64,000 nucleotides of DNA, taken from assembly GCA_947499935.1 (NCBI GenBank), contig CANMQH010000013.1, positions 1 to 64,000 of the forward strand, read 5' to 3'. Below the pieces are notes generated by a model. It was not told where the DNA came from. It searched no databases and saw only the letters and a list, made by a program, of their open reading frames with translations. Below are positions 46,196-55,575 of the stretch, piece after piece (position 1 is the first letter of the stretch; the number at the start of each line of letters is the position of its first letter). The DNA comes from an uncultured Algibacter sp. Lineage in GTDB: Bacteria > Bacteroidota > Bacteroidia > Flavobacteriales > Flavobacteriaceae. The translations under genes were made by a program, and so were the position numbers.

Positions 46196-46804
46196 TTTTA
46201 TTTTTTGTACAGCCTCATGGTTGGTAATAGGCGTATTGTTGTACCGCAAAGTCCAGCCAAGAGAATTTGTTAAAATATAAAATTTAGCCAATTCGCTAAT
46301 TAATCTGTTTTTGGCATTAGATTTTAAATCAGAGTTTTTAATTTTTTCATCTAAAGATTGCTTCACAATATGTTTAATATCGTTATAATCCTTAGCCTCA
46401 AAGGGGTTTAAAAAATCTGCTTGAATATCATAATACTCAAAATCTGGACTAACCTTTATCTCTTCTTTAGGAATACTTAAAATAGTAAGTGTTTTATTTA
46501 TGTCATCAATATCAAACTCAATCTTACTTAAATCGTAAGCCACAGTAACATCTGCATTAACAACAACTAGAGCCTTTTTTTCTGAGGTAAAAAATTCGCC
46601 AAAAATATCTTTAGAATTTCTATAATTAAAAACCTCGCTAAAATGACCTTCTGTAACCACTAACTTTCCAACATTTTTAATTTGTTCTTGGATGAGTGCC
46701 GTACTCTCTTGAAGCACGATATTACTTTCTCGTTTATCTCCACAATATTTAAACGTAAATAAAACAATTAAAGTAATGATAACACCAAATAGAATTTTTC
46801 GCAT
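46190..46804 (-). CDS. DUF4230 protein
   Basis: The 204-residue product has one N-terminal membrane helix (about 4-20, ending FKYC) and a DUF4230 domain: LVVTEGHFSEVFNYRNSKDIFG, then ALVVVNADVTVAYDLSKIEFDID and a final amphipathic helix with NSLGWTLRYNNTP. It is anchored outside the cytoplasm. Function is unknown. The stop overlaps the rhodanese stop by 6 bases. Confidence 0.82.
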   Translation of the reverse strand: MRKILFGVIITLIVLFTFKYCGDKRESNIVLQESTALIQEQIKNVGKLVVTEGHFSEVFNYRNSKDIFGEFFTSEKKALVVVNADVTVAYDLSKIEFDIDDINKTLTILSIPKEEIKVSPDFEYYDIQADFLNPFEAKDYNDIKHIVKQSLDEKIKNSDLKSNAKNRLISELAKFYILTNSLGWTLRYNNTPITNHEAVQKIKL

Positions 46805-47226
46805 GTACTAATTTAAGCATATTTTATGCTTTGGAAAACTTTTTATACAAAACAAAAAAACATCGGTTTCTTCGACATAAGAAGTCTAACCAATGCATTT
46901 TCTGAAATTTAAACTAACACTGCAAATATATAAAGCTTTATAGTCTTTTATATTGCCAAAATGTTAAACACATGTTACCTTTTAGGTTTTAATAATTTAA
47001 AATACTGACTAAAAAAAACACCAAAGTTATATCGTTTTACTGATTATAGCAATTGATGTTTTTTAGTGTAAACTGATTAATAGCATGATGAAATTACAAC
47101 TTATCACCACACACAGCGTAATTATTCGATAAAATGACACAAAAAAGCGTTGAAACAAACAAATTAACACTCAAAACTTATAACAAAATAGAATTTTTTA
47201 AAACATCTTTTTTAAGTCTATCATTA
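46805..47226. other. Gap without a clear gene
   Basis: I see no convincing frame. A 7-bp hairpin AAGCATA/TATGCTT (46815-46821, 46825-46831) lies 10 bases before the DUF4230 start. The rest is AT-rich with no T-run hairpin after the GSCFA stop at 47227. Confidence 0.5.
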
Positions 47227-48192
47227 TTAAAATTTAATATAAGGAAACTGAGATGTGAGTGTTGCTTTTTTAGCTTCTAAATGTTTAATAAATTTTTGAT
47301 GCGCCTCAGAATCAGGATTAAAGGGTTTATGCTGTAGTCCTTTTTGAACAGCATCAACGGTATCCATGGTTTGTATTGTTTTATCAGCAATCCAAACCTG
47401 ATTAAACTTATCCCAAATATAATGTATAGCTGTTTGATTAGGGTGAAGCATATCGGCTTTATAAAAACGATAATCGCGAAGCTCATCCATCATAATTTCA
47501 TATGATGGGAAATAAAACAACTGACTATTACTGATATTTGATTTTTGATTTAAGACCTCATGAATAGCAGATATTAAATGTGCTTTACTTTGTGTATTTT
47601 CAATAAAACCATCTTTTAAGTGACGTACAGGAGACACTGTAAAAACAACAGTTGCCATAGCATTTAGACTTGTAATACCATCTATTATATTTTTTAACGA
47701 AGTAGCGATATCGCTTACAGTTAATATTTTTTTTTCAAATTGCTTTTGAGGCAATTTATGGCAATTAGCAACTACAAGGTTACTTTCAAGATGATTATAA
47801 ACCCAAGCCGTCCCTAATGTAATAACAATATGTGTTGCGTTTTTAATGTATTGATGAGTTAATGCTATATGAGCATTTAACATTTTTAGCAATACCTCTT
47901 TAGACGTATGACTTAGTTTAGAATGTGCTTTAAAACTATGCCATTGTTCGTTATAATAAAACACATCGTCTTCTAAATACTGTTTTTTATTAACGACATC
48001 TTCAATTAATAGTTCAATAGATTTTGGATGGAATAAAATACCAAATGGGTTTTGAAGATTTTGAAACTTAAAATATTCTAATTTTTCACCTATGTTTTCA
48101 GAAAAACAGGAGCCCAATAATAAGACACTAGAATTATAATCTATTAAATGTTTAGATTGCTTTTCTAATTTTATTTTGGTTTGAAGATTCAT
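47227..48192 (-). CDS. GSCFA-domain protein
   Basis: The 321-residue product has the GSCFA family's opening LLGSCFSENIGEKLEYFKF and IQNPFG-type block, then THIVITLGTAWVYNH and TVSPVRHLKDGFIENTQSKAHL, and DMLHPNQTAIHYIWD at the end. It resembles SGNH-type hydrolases: the Ser of GSCFS and the DxxH of DMLHP are likely catalytic. The substrate is unknown. It stands alone downstream of alaS on the same strand. Confidence 0.88.
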   Translation of the reverse strand: MNLQTKIKLEKQSKHLIDYNSSVLLLGSCFSENIGEKLEYFKFQNLQNPFGILFHPKSIELLIEDVVNKKQYLEDDVFYYNEQWHSFKAHSKLSHTSKEVLLKMLNAHIALTHQYIKNATHIVITLGTAWVYNHLESNLVVANCHKLPQKQFEKKILTVSDIATSLKNIIDGITSLNAMATVVFTVSPVRHLKDGFIENTQSKAHLISAIHEVLNQKSNISNSQLFYFPSYEIMMDELRDYRFYKADMLHPNQTAIHYIWDKFNQVWIADKTIQTMDTVDAVQKGLQHKPFNPDSEAHQKFIKHLEAKKATLTSQFPYIKF

Positions 48193-48318
48193 TTAAGAAA
48201 CAAAATTTCATATAATTATTCTTTTATTATTTCGCAAAGGTTTAGAAAGCAATACACAAAGAAATATTTAAATCTCTGTGAATCGCTTTAAAAACTCAAT
48301 ATAAAGCTGAATAATAAA

Positions 48319-50934
48319 TCATTCTAAATATTTTTTTGCTTGAGCTAAAGCCTCATCAATACCAGCAGGGTTTTTACCACCAGCAGTAGCAAAAAACGGC
48401 TGTCCACCGCCGCCGCCTTGAATATACTTACCTAATTCTCGGACCACTTGCCCCGCATTTAAACCTTTTTCTGCAACTAAGGGTTTAGAGATGTAACAAG
48501 ATAATAATGCTTTGCCATTTTGCTCTGTAGCAAATAGTAAGAATAAATTATCAAACTGGGATCCCAAATCAAAAGCCACATCTTTAAGACCTCCGGCATC
48601 TAAATCTAATTTTTTAGATAAAAATAGAATGCCATTTACATCTGTTAATGCGTCCTTAAGTTCGCCTTTTATATTTTTTGCTTTATCTTTTAAAAGCGTT
48701 TCTATTTGTTTCTTTAAATCCGAATTTTCTTCTTGTAAGTTTTCTAATGCTTTTACAGGTTCTTTAGCATTATTTAACAAATCTTTCATTTGAAAATAAA
48801 CACGATTATTTTCAAAATAAAAATCTTTTACAGCATCGTTAGTTATAGCCTCAATACGCCTAATCCCAGACGCAACTGCGCTTTCTGAAACTATTTTAAA
48901 ATGCCAAATATCTGCTGTATTTTTAACATGTGTACCACCACATAGCTCAATAGATTGCCCAAAACGTATGGCACGAACTGTATCGCCATATTTTTCGCCA
49001 AATAAACTCATAGCTCCATCTGCAATGGCTTCTTCTTTTGGAATGTTTCGTTTTTCTACCAAAGGTAGCTTTCCGTCTATTCTAGCATTTACAAAATCTT
49101 CTACATCGCGTAACTGATCTGTAGTTAGCTTTGAAAAATGCGAAAAATCAAATCGTAAATATTTTGAATGTACCGCACTACCCTTCTGCTCTACATGCGT
49201 CCCTAGAACCTCTCTTAATGCTTGATGCAATAAGTGCGTAGCGGTGTGGTTACATTCGGTCCTGTAACGTTGTTTTTCATCAACCACCACATTAAAACTT
49301 TCATTAATATGTTTAGGTAAATTTTTAGCAAAATGAATAATAACGTTATTTTGTTTTTTTGTATCTAAAATATAAACCACATCGCCATGCGTATCTTCTA
49401 AATAACCTTTATCACCTACTTGCCCACCACCTTCGGGGTAAAAAGGTGTTAAATTAAACACCAATTGATACATATCGCCATCTTTTTTAGACGTTACTTT
49501 TCTGTATCGGGTTAGTTTTACATGAGCTTGTAAACTGTCGTAACCTATAAATTCTTCTTCAGCATCATCAATTAAAACCGTCCAATCATCGGTAGACATT
49601 TCACTTGCAGCTCTTGAGCGTTTTTTCTGTTTTTGTAATTCTTCATTAAATCCGTTTTCATCAAGTTTTAATGCTCTTTCAGAAAGAATCAATGCCGTTA
49701 AATCTATTGGAAAACCATAAGTATCATACAACTCAAAAGCTTTAGCTCCCGATACGGTACCGCCTTTGGTATCTTCTACAATTTTATTAAGTAAAACTAA
49801 ACCTTGATCTAAGGTTCTTAAAAAAGATTGTTCTTCTTCTTTTATAACGTTCTCTATTAATTGTTTTTGAGCTTTTAACTCTGGGAATGCATCACCCATC
49901 TTTTTGGTTAAAACATCAACCAACCTATATATAAATGGTTCTTTTTTATCTAAAAATGTAAATCCGTAACGTACAGCGCGACGCAAAATTCTTCTAATAA
50001 CATAGCCTGCTCCAGTATTACTTGGCAATTGCCCATCTGCTATAGAGAATGCTACAGCACGAACATGATCTGATATAACCCTAATGGCTATATCTGTTTT
50101 TTCGTTTTTACCATAATTTTTGTTAGTTATGGTTTCAATTTCTCTAATTATTGGTGTAAAAACATCGGTATCGTAATTAGACTGCACATCTTGTAAAACC
50201 ATACACAAACGCTCAAAGCCCATACCTGTATCTATATGCTTATTTGGTAAATTCTCTAATACACCATTGGCTCTTCGGTTATATTGCATAAATACCAAGT
50301 TCCAAATTTCTACAACTTGCGGATGGTCCATATTTACCAAATCCTTACCAGATACTTTAGCTTTTTCTTCGGCAGAACGAATATCTACATGTATTTCACT
50401 ACAAGGTCCACAGGGGCCTTGATCTCCCATTTCCCAAAAATTATCTTTTTTATTGCCTTTTAAAATTCGGTCTTCAGCAATAAATTGCTTCCATAAATTG
50501 TAAGCATCGGTATCCATATCAAGATTATCGGCATCATCACTCCCCTCAAAAATGGTTACGTAAAGAATATCTTTATCAATACCATAAACTTCGGTAAGCA
50601 ACTCCCAAGCCCAAGCAATAGCTTCTTTCTTAAAATAATCTCCAAAACTCCAATTACCAAGCATTTCAAATAACGTATGATGGTAGGTGTCATAACCAAC
50701 TTCTTCCAAATCGTTATGCTTACCTGATACTCGCAAACATTTTTGAGTATCTGTAATACGAGTGTTTTTTGGCTGCGAGTTTCCTAAAAAATATTCTTTA
50801 AAAGGCGCCATGCCCGAATTAACAAACATTAAGGTAGGGTCGTCTTTTAAAACCATAGGTGCAGATTGCACAATACTGTGTTTTTTATCTTCAAAAAAAC
50901 TTAAAAACTTAGAACGAATTTCTTGTGATTTCAT
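48319..50934 (-). CDS. alaS: Alanyl-tRNA synthetase
   Basis: It charges tRNA(Ala) and edits mischarged tRNA. The 871-residue product covers the class II core ([33 protein letters not shown]), the editing domain with its zinc site ([13 protein letters not shown] and CGGTHVKN), and a DHHA1 tail ending [14 protein letters not shown]. Length is normal. It is divergent from the M23 peptidase gene. Confidence 0.97.
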   Translation of the reverse strand: MKSQEIRSKFLSFFEDKKHSIVQSAPMVLKDDPTLMFVNSGMAPFKEYFLGNSQPKNTRITDTQKCLRVSGKHNDLEEVGYDTYHHTLFEMLGNWSFGDYFKKEAIAWAWELLTEVYGIDKDILYVTIFEGSDDADNLDMDTDAYNLWKQFIAEDRILKGNKKDNFWEMGDQGPCGPCSEIHVDIRSAEEKAKVSGKDLVNMDHPQVVEIWNLVFMQYNRRANGVLENLPNKHIDTGMGFERLCMVLQDVQSNYDTDVFTPIIREIETITNKNYGKNEKTDIAIRVISDHVRAVAFSIADGQLPSNTGAGYVIRRILRRAVRYGFTFLDKKEPFIYRLVDVLTKKMGDAFPELKAQKQLIENVIKEEEQSFLRTLDQGLVLLNKIVEDTKGGTVSGAKAFELYDTYGFPIDLTALILSERALKLDENGFNEELQKQKKRSRAASEMSTDDWTVLIDDAEEEFIGYDSLQAHVKLTRYRKVTSKKDGDMYQLVFNLTPFYPEGGGQVGDKGYLEDTHGDVVYILDTKKQNNVIIHFAKNLPKHINESFNVVVDEKQRYRTECNHTATHLLHQALREVLGTHVEQKGSAVHSKYLRFDFSHFSKLTTDQLRDVEDFVNARIDGKLPLVEKRNIPKEEAIADGAMSLFGEKYGDTVRAIRFGQSIELCGGTHVKNTADIWHFKIVSESAVASGIRRIEAITNDAVKDFYFENNRVYFQMKDLLNNAKEPVKALENLQEENSDLKKQIETLLKDKAKNIKGELKDALTDVNGILFLSKKLDLDAGGLKDVAFDLGSQFDNLFLLFATEQNGKALLSCYISKPLVAEKGLNAGQVVRELGKYIQGGGGGQPFFATAGGKNPAGIDEALAQAKKYLE

Positions 50935-51142
50935 TTATCAATATTAAAAATCTTGTTTCTTTTAATGCAAACAATTTTTATATTTACTTTATAAAAATAT
51001 TTAAAACTAACACGATTATAAACCTACTATTTAAATACCATCAATAATTATTCTGATAATATTTTTGTAGGTTTGCTCGTTTAGATGTAAATTTAGGACT
51101 AAAGCATCCATAATTTTCAGCAAAAATAGCATATTTTAAACA

Positions 51143-52114
51143 ATGAGTAAGGTAAAATATTATTACGATGCCGAGTCGCTTTCTTATAAAAAAATTGAGC
51201 GCAAAAAACGCACAACCTTTAAGTATGCCTCATTATTTATTTTGGCATCCATTTTTTTTGCATTTATCTTCGTTTTTGTTGCTAGCCAATATGTAGAATC
51301 TCCCAAAGAACGTGAATTAAAGAGAGAGTTAGAAAATTCTCAAATGCAATTTGAGTTGCTTAATAAAAAAATGGAGCAAGCAGAAACTGTTTTAGCTAAT
51401 GTAGCCGATAGAGATAATAATATATATCGTGTTTATTTTGAAGCTAATCCAATTCCTGATGAGCAACGAAGAGCAGGTTTTGGTGGTATTAACAGGTACA
51501 AAAGCTTGGAAGGTTTTGACAATTCTAAACTTATTATAGAAAGCAATAAACGCATCGATATATTACAAAAGCAAATTGTAGTACAATCCAAATCTCTAGA
51601 TGAAATAGCTATTCTTGCAGAAGAAAAAGAAAAACTTCTAGCAGCGATACCTGCCATACAACCCGTTAGCAATGAAGATTTAACGAGAATGGCTTCTGGT
51701 TACGGTATGCGATCAGACCCGTTTACTAAGGTTAGAAAAATGCACTGGGGTATGGATTTTACTGCGCCAAGAGGCACTCCTATTTATGCAAGTGGTGATG
51801 GTGTAGTCGTTAGAGCAGACAGTAACTCGTCTGGTTATGGTAACCATATTAGAATTAACCATGGTTATGGCTACACGAGTTTATATGCTCACCTTTACAA
51901 ATACAACGTTAAAAAGAACCAAAAGGTAAAGCGCGGCGATTTAATTGGTTTTGTAGGTAGTACAGGACGCTCTGAAGCCCCGCATTTACATTACGAAATA
52001 TTTAAAGACGGCGACCGTATTAACCCTATAAACTTTTATTATGGTAGTTTAACTGCGGAAGAATTTAATAAATTATTGGAGCATGCCTCATTAGAAAATC
52101 AATCTTTAGATTAA
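51143..52114 (+). CDS. M23 family peptidoglycan endopeptidase
   Basis: The 323-residue product has an N-terminal membrane anchor (about 27-48), then coiled coil (about 55-85) and a C-terminal LytM/M23 domain (about 185-310) with HWGMDFTAPRG and HLHYEIF, the zinc-binding HxxxD and HxH. It cuts peptidoglycan cross-links. Its stop overlaps the MerR start by one base (TAATG). Confidence 0.92.
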   Translation: MSKVKYYYDAESLSYKKIERKKRTTFKYASLFILASIFFAFIFVFVASQYVESPKERELKRELENSQMQFELLNKKMEQAETVLANVADRDNNIYRVYFEANPIPDEQRRAGFGGINRYKSLEGFDNSKLIIESNKRIDILQKQIVVQSKSLDEIAILAEEKEKLLAAIPAIQPVSNEDLTRMASGYGMRSDPFTKVRKMHWGMDFTAPRGTPIYASGDGVVVRADSNSSGYGNHIRINHGYGYTSLYAHLYKYNVKKNQKVKRGDLIGFVGSTGRSEAPHLHYEIFKDGDRINPINFYYGSLTAEEFNKLLEHASLENQSLD

Positions 52115-52443
52115 TGCATATAAACCTGCCCGAAAAACGGTATTATGGCATTGGCGAAGTTGCCAAAGCGTTTGGTGTTAACACCTCTTTAATACGGTTT
52201 TGGGAAAAAGAATTTGATATTCTTAAGCCAAAAAAAAACGCTAAAGGCAATCGTAAGTTTACGCCCGATGACATTAAAAATTTAAAATTTATTTATCACC
52301 TTGTAAAAGAACGTGGTTTTACGTTAGAAGGCGCAAAAACACATTTAAAAGAAGAAAAAAAACAAGCCTTAGATACGTTTGAAATTATTAGTAAATTAGA
52401 ACATGTAAAAAATCAACTCATTAAAATAAAACAACACCTTTAA
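52114..52443 (+). CDS. MerR-family regulator, small
   Basis: The 109-residue product has a MerR winged helix: YYGIGEVAKAFGVNTSLIRFWEKEF, then NRKFTPDDIKNLKFIYHLVKERGFTLEGAKTHL, ending in a short coiled coil. No effector domain is present. It starts by overlapping the M23 stop and is followed 12 bases later by lemA, so it may control envelope genes. Confidence 0.9.
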   Translation: MHINLPEKRYYGIGEVAKAFGVNTSLIRFWEKEFDILKPKKNAKGNRKFTPDDIKNLKFIYHLVKERGFTLEGAKTHLKEEKKQALDTFEIISKLEHVKNQLIKIKQHL

Positions 52444-52455
52444 AACTATACTATT

Positions 52456-53052
52456 ATGAAAAAATGGCTACCATTAATTATTATCGCTATACTCGCAGTA
52501 GGTCTTTATTCTTGGGGAAAAGGATTTAATAACACTGCCGTAAATTTTAAAGAAAGTGCTACTAAAACTTGGGCTAATGTAGAGAGTAGTTACCAACGTA
52601 GAAATGATTTAATTGGCAACTTAGTAAAAACTGTACAAGGCGCAGCAGATTTTGAAAGAGGCACACTAAAAGATGTTATTGAAGCTAGAGCTAAAGCAAC
52701 GTCAATGAATATAGACCCATCTAATCTTTCGCCAGAGCAAATGGCTAAATTTAGCGAAGTACAAAGCGGTTTATCTGGTGCTTTAAAGAGTTTGTTAGTA
52801 ACTGTAGAACGCTATCCAGAACTTAAGGCCAATCAAAATTTCTTAGAATTACAGAGTCAACTTGAAGGTACAGAGAACAGAATTAATGTTGCTAGAGACC
52901 GATTTAACGGATCGGTAGAACCATATAACAAACACATTAAAACCTTTCCAAATTCTCTTTTAGCTGGGCTTTTTAATTTTGATGCTATGAGCTATTACAA
53001 AGCTGAAGCTGGAAGTGAAAAAGCACCAGATGTAGAGTTCGATTTTAAATAA
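52456..53052 (+). CDS. LemA family protein
   Basis: The 198-residue product has one N-terminal membrane helix (about 4-20), then all-helical LemA sequence: SYQRRNDLIGNLVKTVQGAADFE, VIEARAKAT and NRINVARDRFNGSVEPYNKHI. Function is unknown. It is encoded with two TPM genes as is usual in Bacteroidetes, suggesting that they act together at the membrane. Confidence 0.92.
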   Translation: MKKWLPLIIIAILAVGLYSWGKGFNNTAVNFKESATKTWANVESSYQRRNDLIGNLVKTVQGAADFERGTLKDVIEARAKATSMNIDPSNLSPEQMAKFSEVQSGLSGALKSLLVTVERYPELKANQNFLELQSQLEGTENRINVARDRFNGSVEPYNKHIKTFPNSLLAGLFNFDAMSYYKAEAGSEKAPDVEFDFK

Positions 53053-53080
53053 ACCTATTTTAAAAACGCCAGAAGCTATT

Positions 53081-53521
53081 ATGTCTAATAACGTTGAAGA
53101 TTTTTTAACCCTTACTGAAGAACAAGACATTGTTGAGGCTATTAGAGTCGCAGAGCTTAATACCTCTGGCGAAATACGTGTACATTTAGAGAAAACATCT
53201 AACGGCGATGCCACAAATAGAGCTTTAGAACTTTTTCATTTACTAAAAATGGATAACACTAAACTTCAAAATGCCGTGTTAATTTATTTAGCTGTAGAAG
53301 ATAAAACATTTGTAATCTATGGCGATAAAGGTATAAATGACGTTGTAGAAAAAGATTTTTGGGATAGCACTAAAGATGTTATGCAATCTTATTTTAAAAA
53401 CGGTGATTTTAAACAGGGTTTAATTGAAGGTATACTCAAATCTGGTGAGCAACTTAAAACTTACTTTCCTTATTTAGACACAGATACTAACGAACTCACA
53501 AACGAAATTTCTAAAGGGTAG
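53081..53521 (+). CDS. TPM-domain protein, soluble
   Basis: The 146-residue product is one TPM domain: LTEEQDIVEAIRVAELNTSGEIRVHLEK, then AVLIYLAVEDKTFVIYGDKGINDVV and YFKNGDFKQGLIEGI. No signal is visible, so the domain is likely cytoplasmic. It lies 28 bases after lemA and 14 bases before the second TPM gene. Confidence 0.9.
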   Translation: MSNNVEDFLTLTEEQDIVEAIRVAELNTSGEIRVHLEKTSNGDATNRALELFHLLKMDNTKLQNAVLIYLAVEDKTFVIYGDKGINDVVEKDFWDSTKDVMQSYFKNGDFKQGLIEGILKSGEQLKTYFPYLDTDTNELTNEISKG

Positions 53522-53535
53522 TTTTAATTCTAGAT

Positions 53536-54384
53536 ATGCAGCATTCAATACATAGCAAACAACTTTGCGTAATAAATAATAAGGTTACTATACTTACTTT
53601 ACTATTTGTATTGCTGTCATATTGTTTTTCGTATGCGCAATATAATATCCCCGAAAAACCAAAGCTACAGACCAGTGTTTATGATGATGTTAATTTATTA
53701 ACCGCTGCTCAAAAACGAAATCTAGAACAAAAACTTATAAAATATTCTGACACCACCTCAACTCAAATAGTTATCGCCATTATTAATTCTACTAACGGTG
53801 AAAACATTAATTACTTAGGAGCACAATGGGGACAAAAATGGGGTATTGGTCAAGCCAAAGAAGATAATGGTATATTAATATTACTTGCCAAAAATGATAG
53901 AAAAATAGCTATAAATACGGGTTACGGTGTAGAACATTTATTAACTGATGCATTGTCTAAACGTATTATAGAACGTGATATTATACCCTATTTTAAACAA
54001 AATAATTACTACGGCGGATTAAATCGTGGCACTGAGGTTATTTTTAAAGTTTTAAATGGCGAATACCAAGGTACTAGAGTAGAAGGTAACTCTAACATAT
54101 TCCCCAGTGGACTGATATTGATACTCATTTTTGTTTTTCTTATTATTTTAATATCAATTTCTAAAAACAAGCGCGGTGGCGGTGGTAATAGAGGTAGACG
54201 CTCATCTGGAGGAGGCCTTTTAGAAGCTATTATTTTGAGTAATATGGGACGAGGCAGCTACGGCGGTGGCGGTAGCTCATGGGGTGGTAGCTCAGGCGGC
54301 GGTAGTTGGTCTGGCGGTGGCGGTTTTGGCGGTGGCTTCGGCGGCGGTGGCTTTGGCGGCGGCGGTGCTTCTGGTGGTTGGTAA
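53536..54384 (+). CDS. TPM-domain membrane protein with Gly-rich tail
   Basis: The 282-residue product has a signal peptide (about 15-35, ending SYAQ), a TPM domain (about 40-165: YDDVNLLTAAQKRNLEQKL, GTEVIFKVLNGEYQGTR), one membrane helix (about 190-207) and a Gly/Ser-rich tail (about 215-282). The DNA of the tail is far richer in GC than its neighbours because of GGN codons. It ends the lemA run. Confidence 0.88.
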   Translation: MQHSIHSKQLCVINNKVTILTLLFVLLSYCFSYAQYNIPEKPKLQTSVYDDVNLLTAAQKRNLEQKLIKYSDTTSTQIVIAIINSTNGENINYLGAQWGQKWGIGQAKEDNGILILLAKNDRKIAINTGYGVEHLLTDALSKRIIERDIIPYFKQNNYYGGLNRGTEVIFKVLNGEYQGTRVEGNSNIFPSGLILILIFVFLIILISISKNKRGGGGNRGRRSSGGGLLEAIILSNMGRGSYGGGGSSWGGSSGGGSWSGGGGFGGGFGGGGFGGGGASGGW

Positions 54385-54765
54385 TTTACGGCATTTGTTT
54401 TTTGTCCCATTTTTTACATCTCTAAAAAAACATAGAACACCATTAAATTACCTTACTTAATTCTCAACTACATAAATTGTTAAGGCTTCGACTTAATATT
54501 TTATACAAATATAAAGTTGCTCAACATCTTAAAAATATTTTAATTAATACATCCATTTTAGCAAGATGCACTTAAATATAGATGTATTATTTAGCAATAT
54601 TAAATCTTATTATTTCCTTTTTAAATTTTGAATAAATTTATTAACGATTAACAGCATACAAAACACTATTAAAGTCAAAAAAAACAGCAATTTAAAAGCT
54701 AACATGTTAGGTATATGTAAAATAACGACCTAATATAGTGTAATAACCAAATCAAAAAAATAAAA
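54385..54765. other. Gap with only a possible tiny gene
   Basis: No standard gene. The minus strand carries a 31-codon frame (54610-54705) listed separately. The rest is AT-rich and probably holds the promoter of the DUF547 gene near 54700-54760. Confidence 0.5.
54610..54705 (-). CDS. Possible 31-residue membrane peptide
   Basis: The frame starts MLAFKLLFFLTLIVFCMLL and ends in a basic tail NLKRK. This one-helix, positive-inside layout is typical of real small membrane proteins, but AT-rich chance sequence can also look like this. Nothing else supports it. Confidence 0.28.
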   Translation of the reverse strand: MLAFKLLFFLTLIVFCMLLIVNKFIQNLKRK

Positions 54766-55455
54766 ATGAAACGTATTTTTACCCTATTATTTATATTTGT
54801 TTGTTTAACAGGATTCTCTCAAACAATAGATTTAACTGCTTATAACGATTTTTTAAAAGACCATGTCTCTAAAAAAGGTGTTGTTGATTATGATAAAGTT
54901 TTAAAAAACATGGACGAGTTAAAGAAAATAACTGAGAGTTTTTCTAAAATCTCTCCCAATTTAGGTTGGAGTCAAAGTGAACTAAAATCGTATTGGATTA
55001 ACTTTTATAATGCTAATATTATAAAATTACTAGCCGAAAACTACCCTATAAAGAGTATTAATTACATAAGAGATCCTTTTGATATTAATATTGCTAAACT
55101 AGGAGACGGAAAAATATCTCTTGATCTTTTAGAGCATAAAGTTATAAGAAAATTAGATGACCCCAGAGTTCATTTTGCATTATACTCTACAGCTATGTCT
55201 TCTCCTGTATTAAAAAGAACAGCATATAGACCAGAGACTGTAGAAAAAGACTTAGGCATTGCAACTAGCAATTTTATAAATGATAAAACAAAAAATATTA
55301 TTGGATATAAAAGCAGTAAACTATCAAAAATATTTGAATGGTATAAAGATGATTTTGATGTTGTAGAATTTATTAACAAACATTCTGGAGGAATAAAAAT
55401 GAATCCTAAGACAATTATAACCTATATGGATTACAACTGGAATTTACATCGCTAA
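54766..55455 (+). CDS. DUF547 protein
   Basis: The 229-residue product has a signal peptide (about 1-18, ending GFSQ), then DUF547: DHVSKKGVVDYDKVL, LKSYWINFYNANIIKLL and HFALYSTAMSSPVLKRTAY. Here the Cys of the usual NCAS motif is replaced (YSTAMSSP), so a thiol-based activity is unlikely. It stands alone and ends at a strong terminator. Confidence 0.85.
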   Translation: MKRIFTLLFIFVCLTGFSQTIDLTAYNDFLKDHVSKKGVVDYDKVLKNMDELKKITESFSKISPNLGWSQSELKSYWINFYNANIIKLLAENYPIKSINYIRDPFDINIAKLGDGKISLDLLEHKVIRKLDDPRVHFALYSTAMSSPVLKRTAYRPETVEKDLGIATSNFINDKTKNIIGYKSSKLSKIFEWYKDDFDVVEFINKHSGGIKMNPKTIITYMDYNWNLHR

Positions 55456-55502
55456 CAATCCCCATTAAGACTTTACCGAGTCTCTTATAGATCGTAAAAA
55501 TC

Positions 55503-55537
55503 AAACCTTAACAATGGTCTTATCATTGTTAAGGTTT
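55503..55537. terminator. Bidirectional terminator, DUF547 gene / outer-membrane protein gene
   Basis: AAACCTTAACAATG (55503-55516) pairs perfectly with CATTGTTAAGGTTT (55524-55537), 14 bp with a 7-base loop and T-runs. It lies between the convergent stops at 55455 and 55576. Confidence 0.85.
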
Positions 55538-55575
55538 TTATATTATTGAGAAGATTTAAATTATTATGATATACA

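Noticed and set aside
51020..51074. AAACCTAC...GTAGGTTT inverted repeat between alaS and the M23 gene
   Set aside because: Eight bases 39 apart is likely by chance in AT-rich DNA.
54180..54380. GC-rich tract as a sign of horizontal transfer
   Set aside because: Explained by GGN codons of the Gly-rich tail of the TPM protein.
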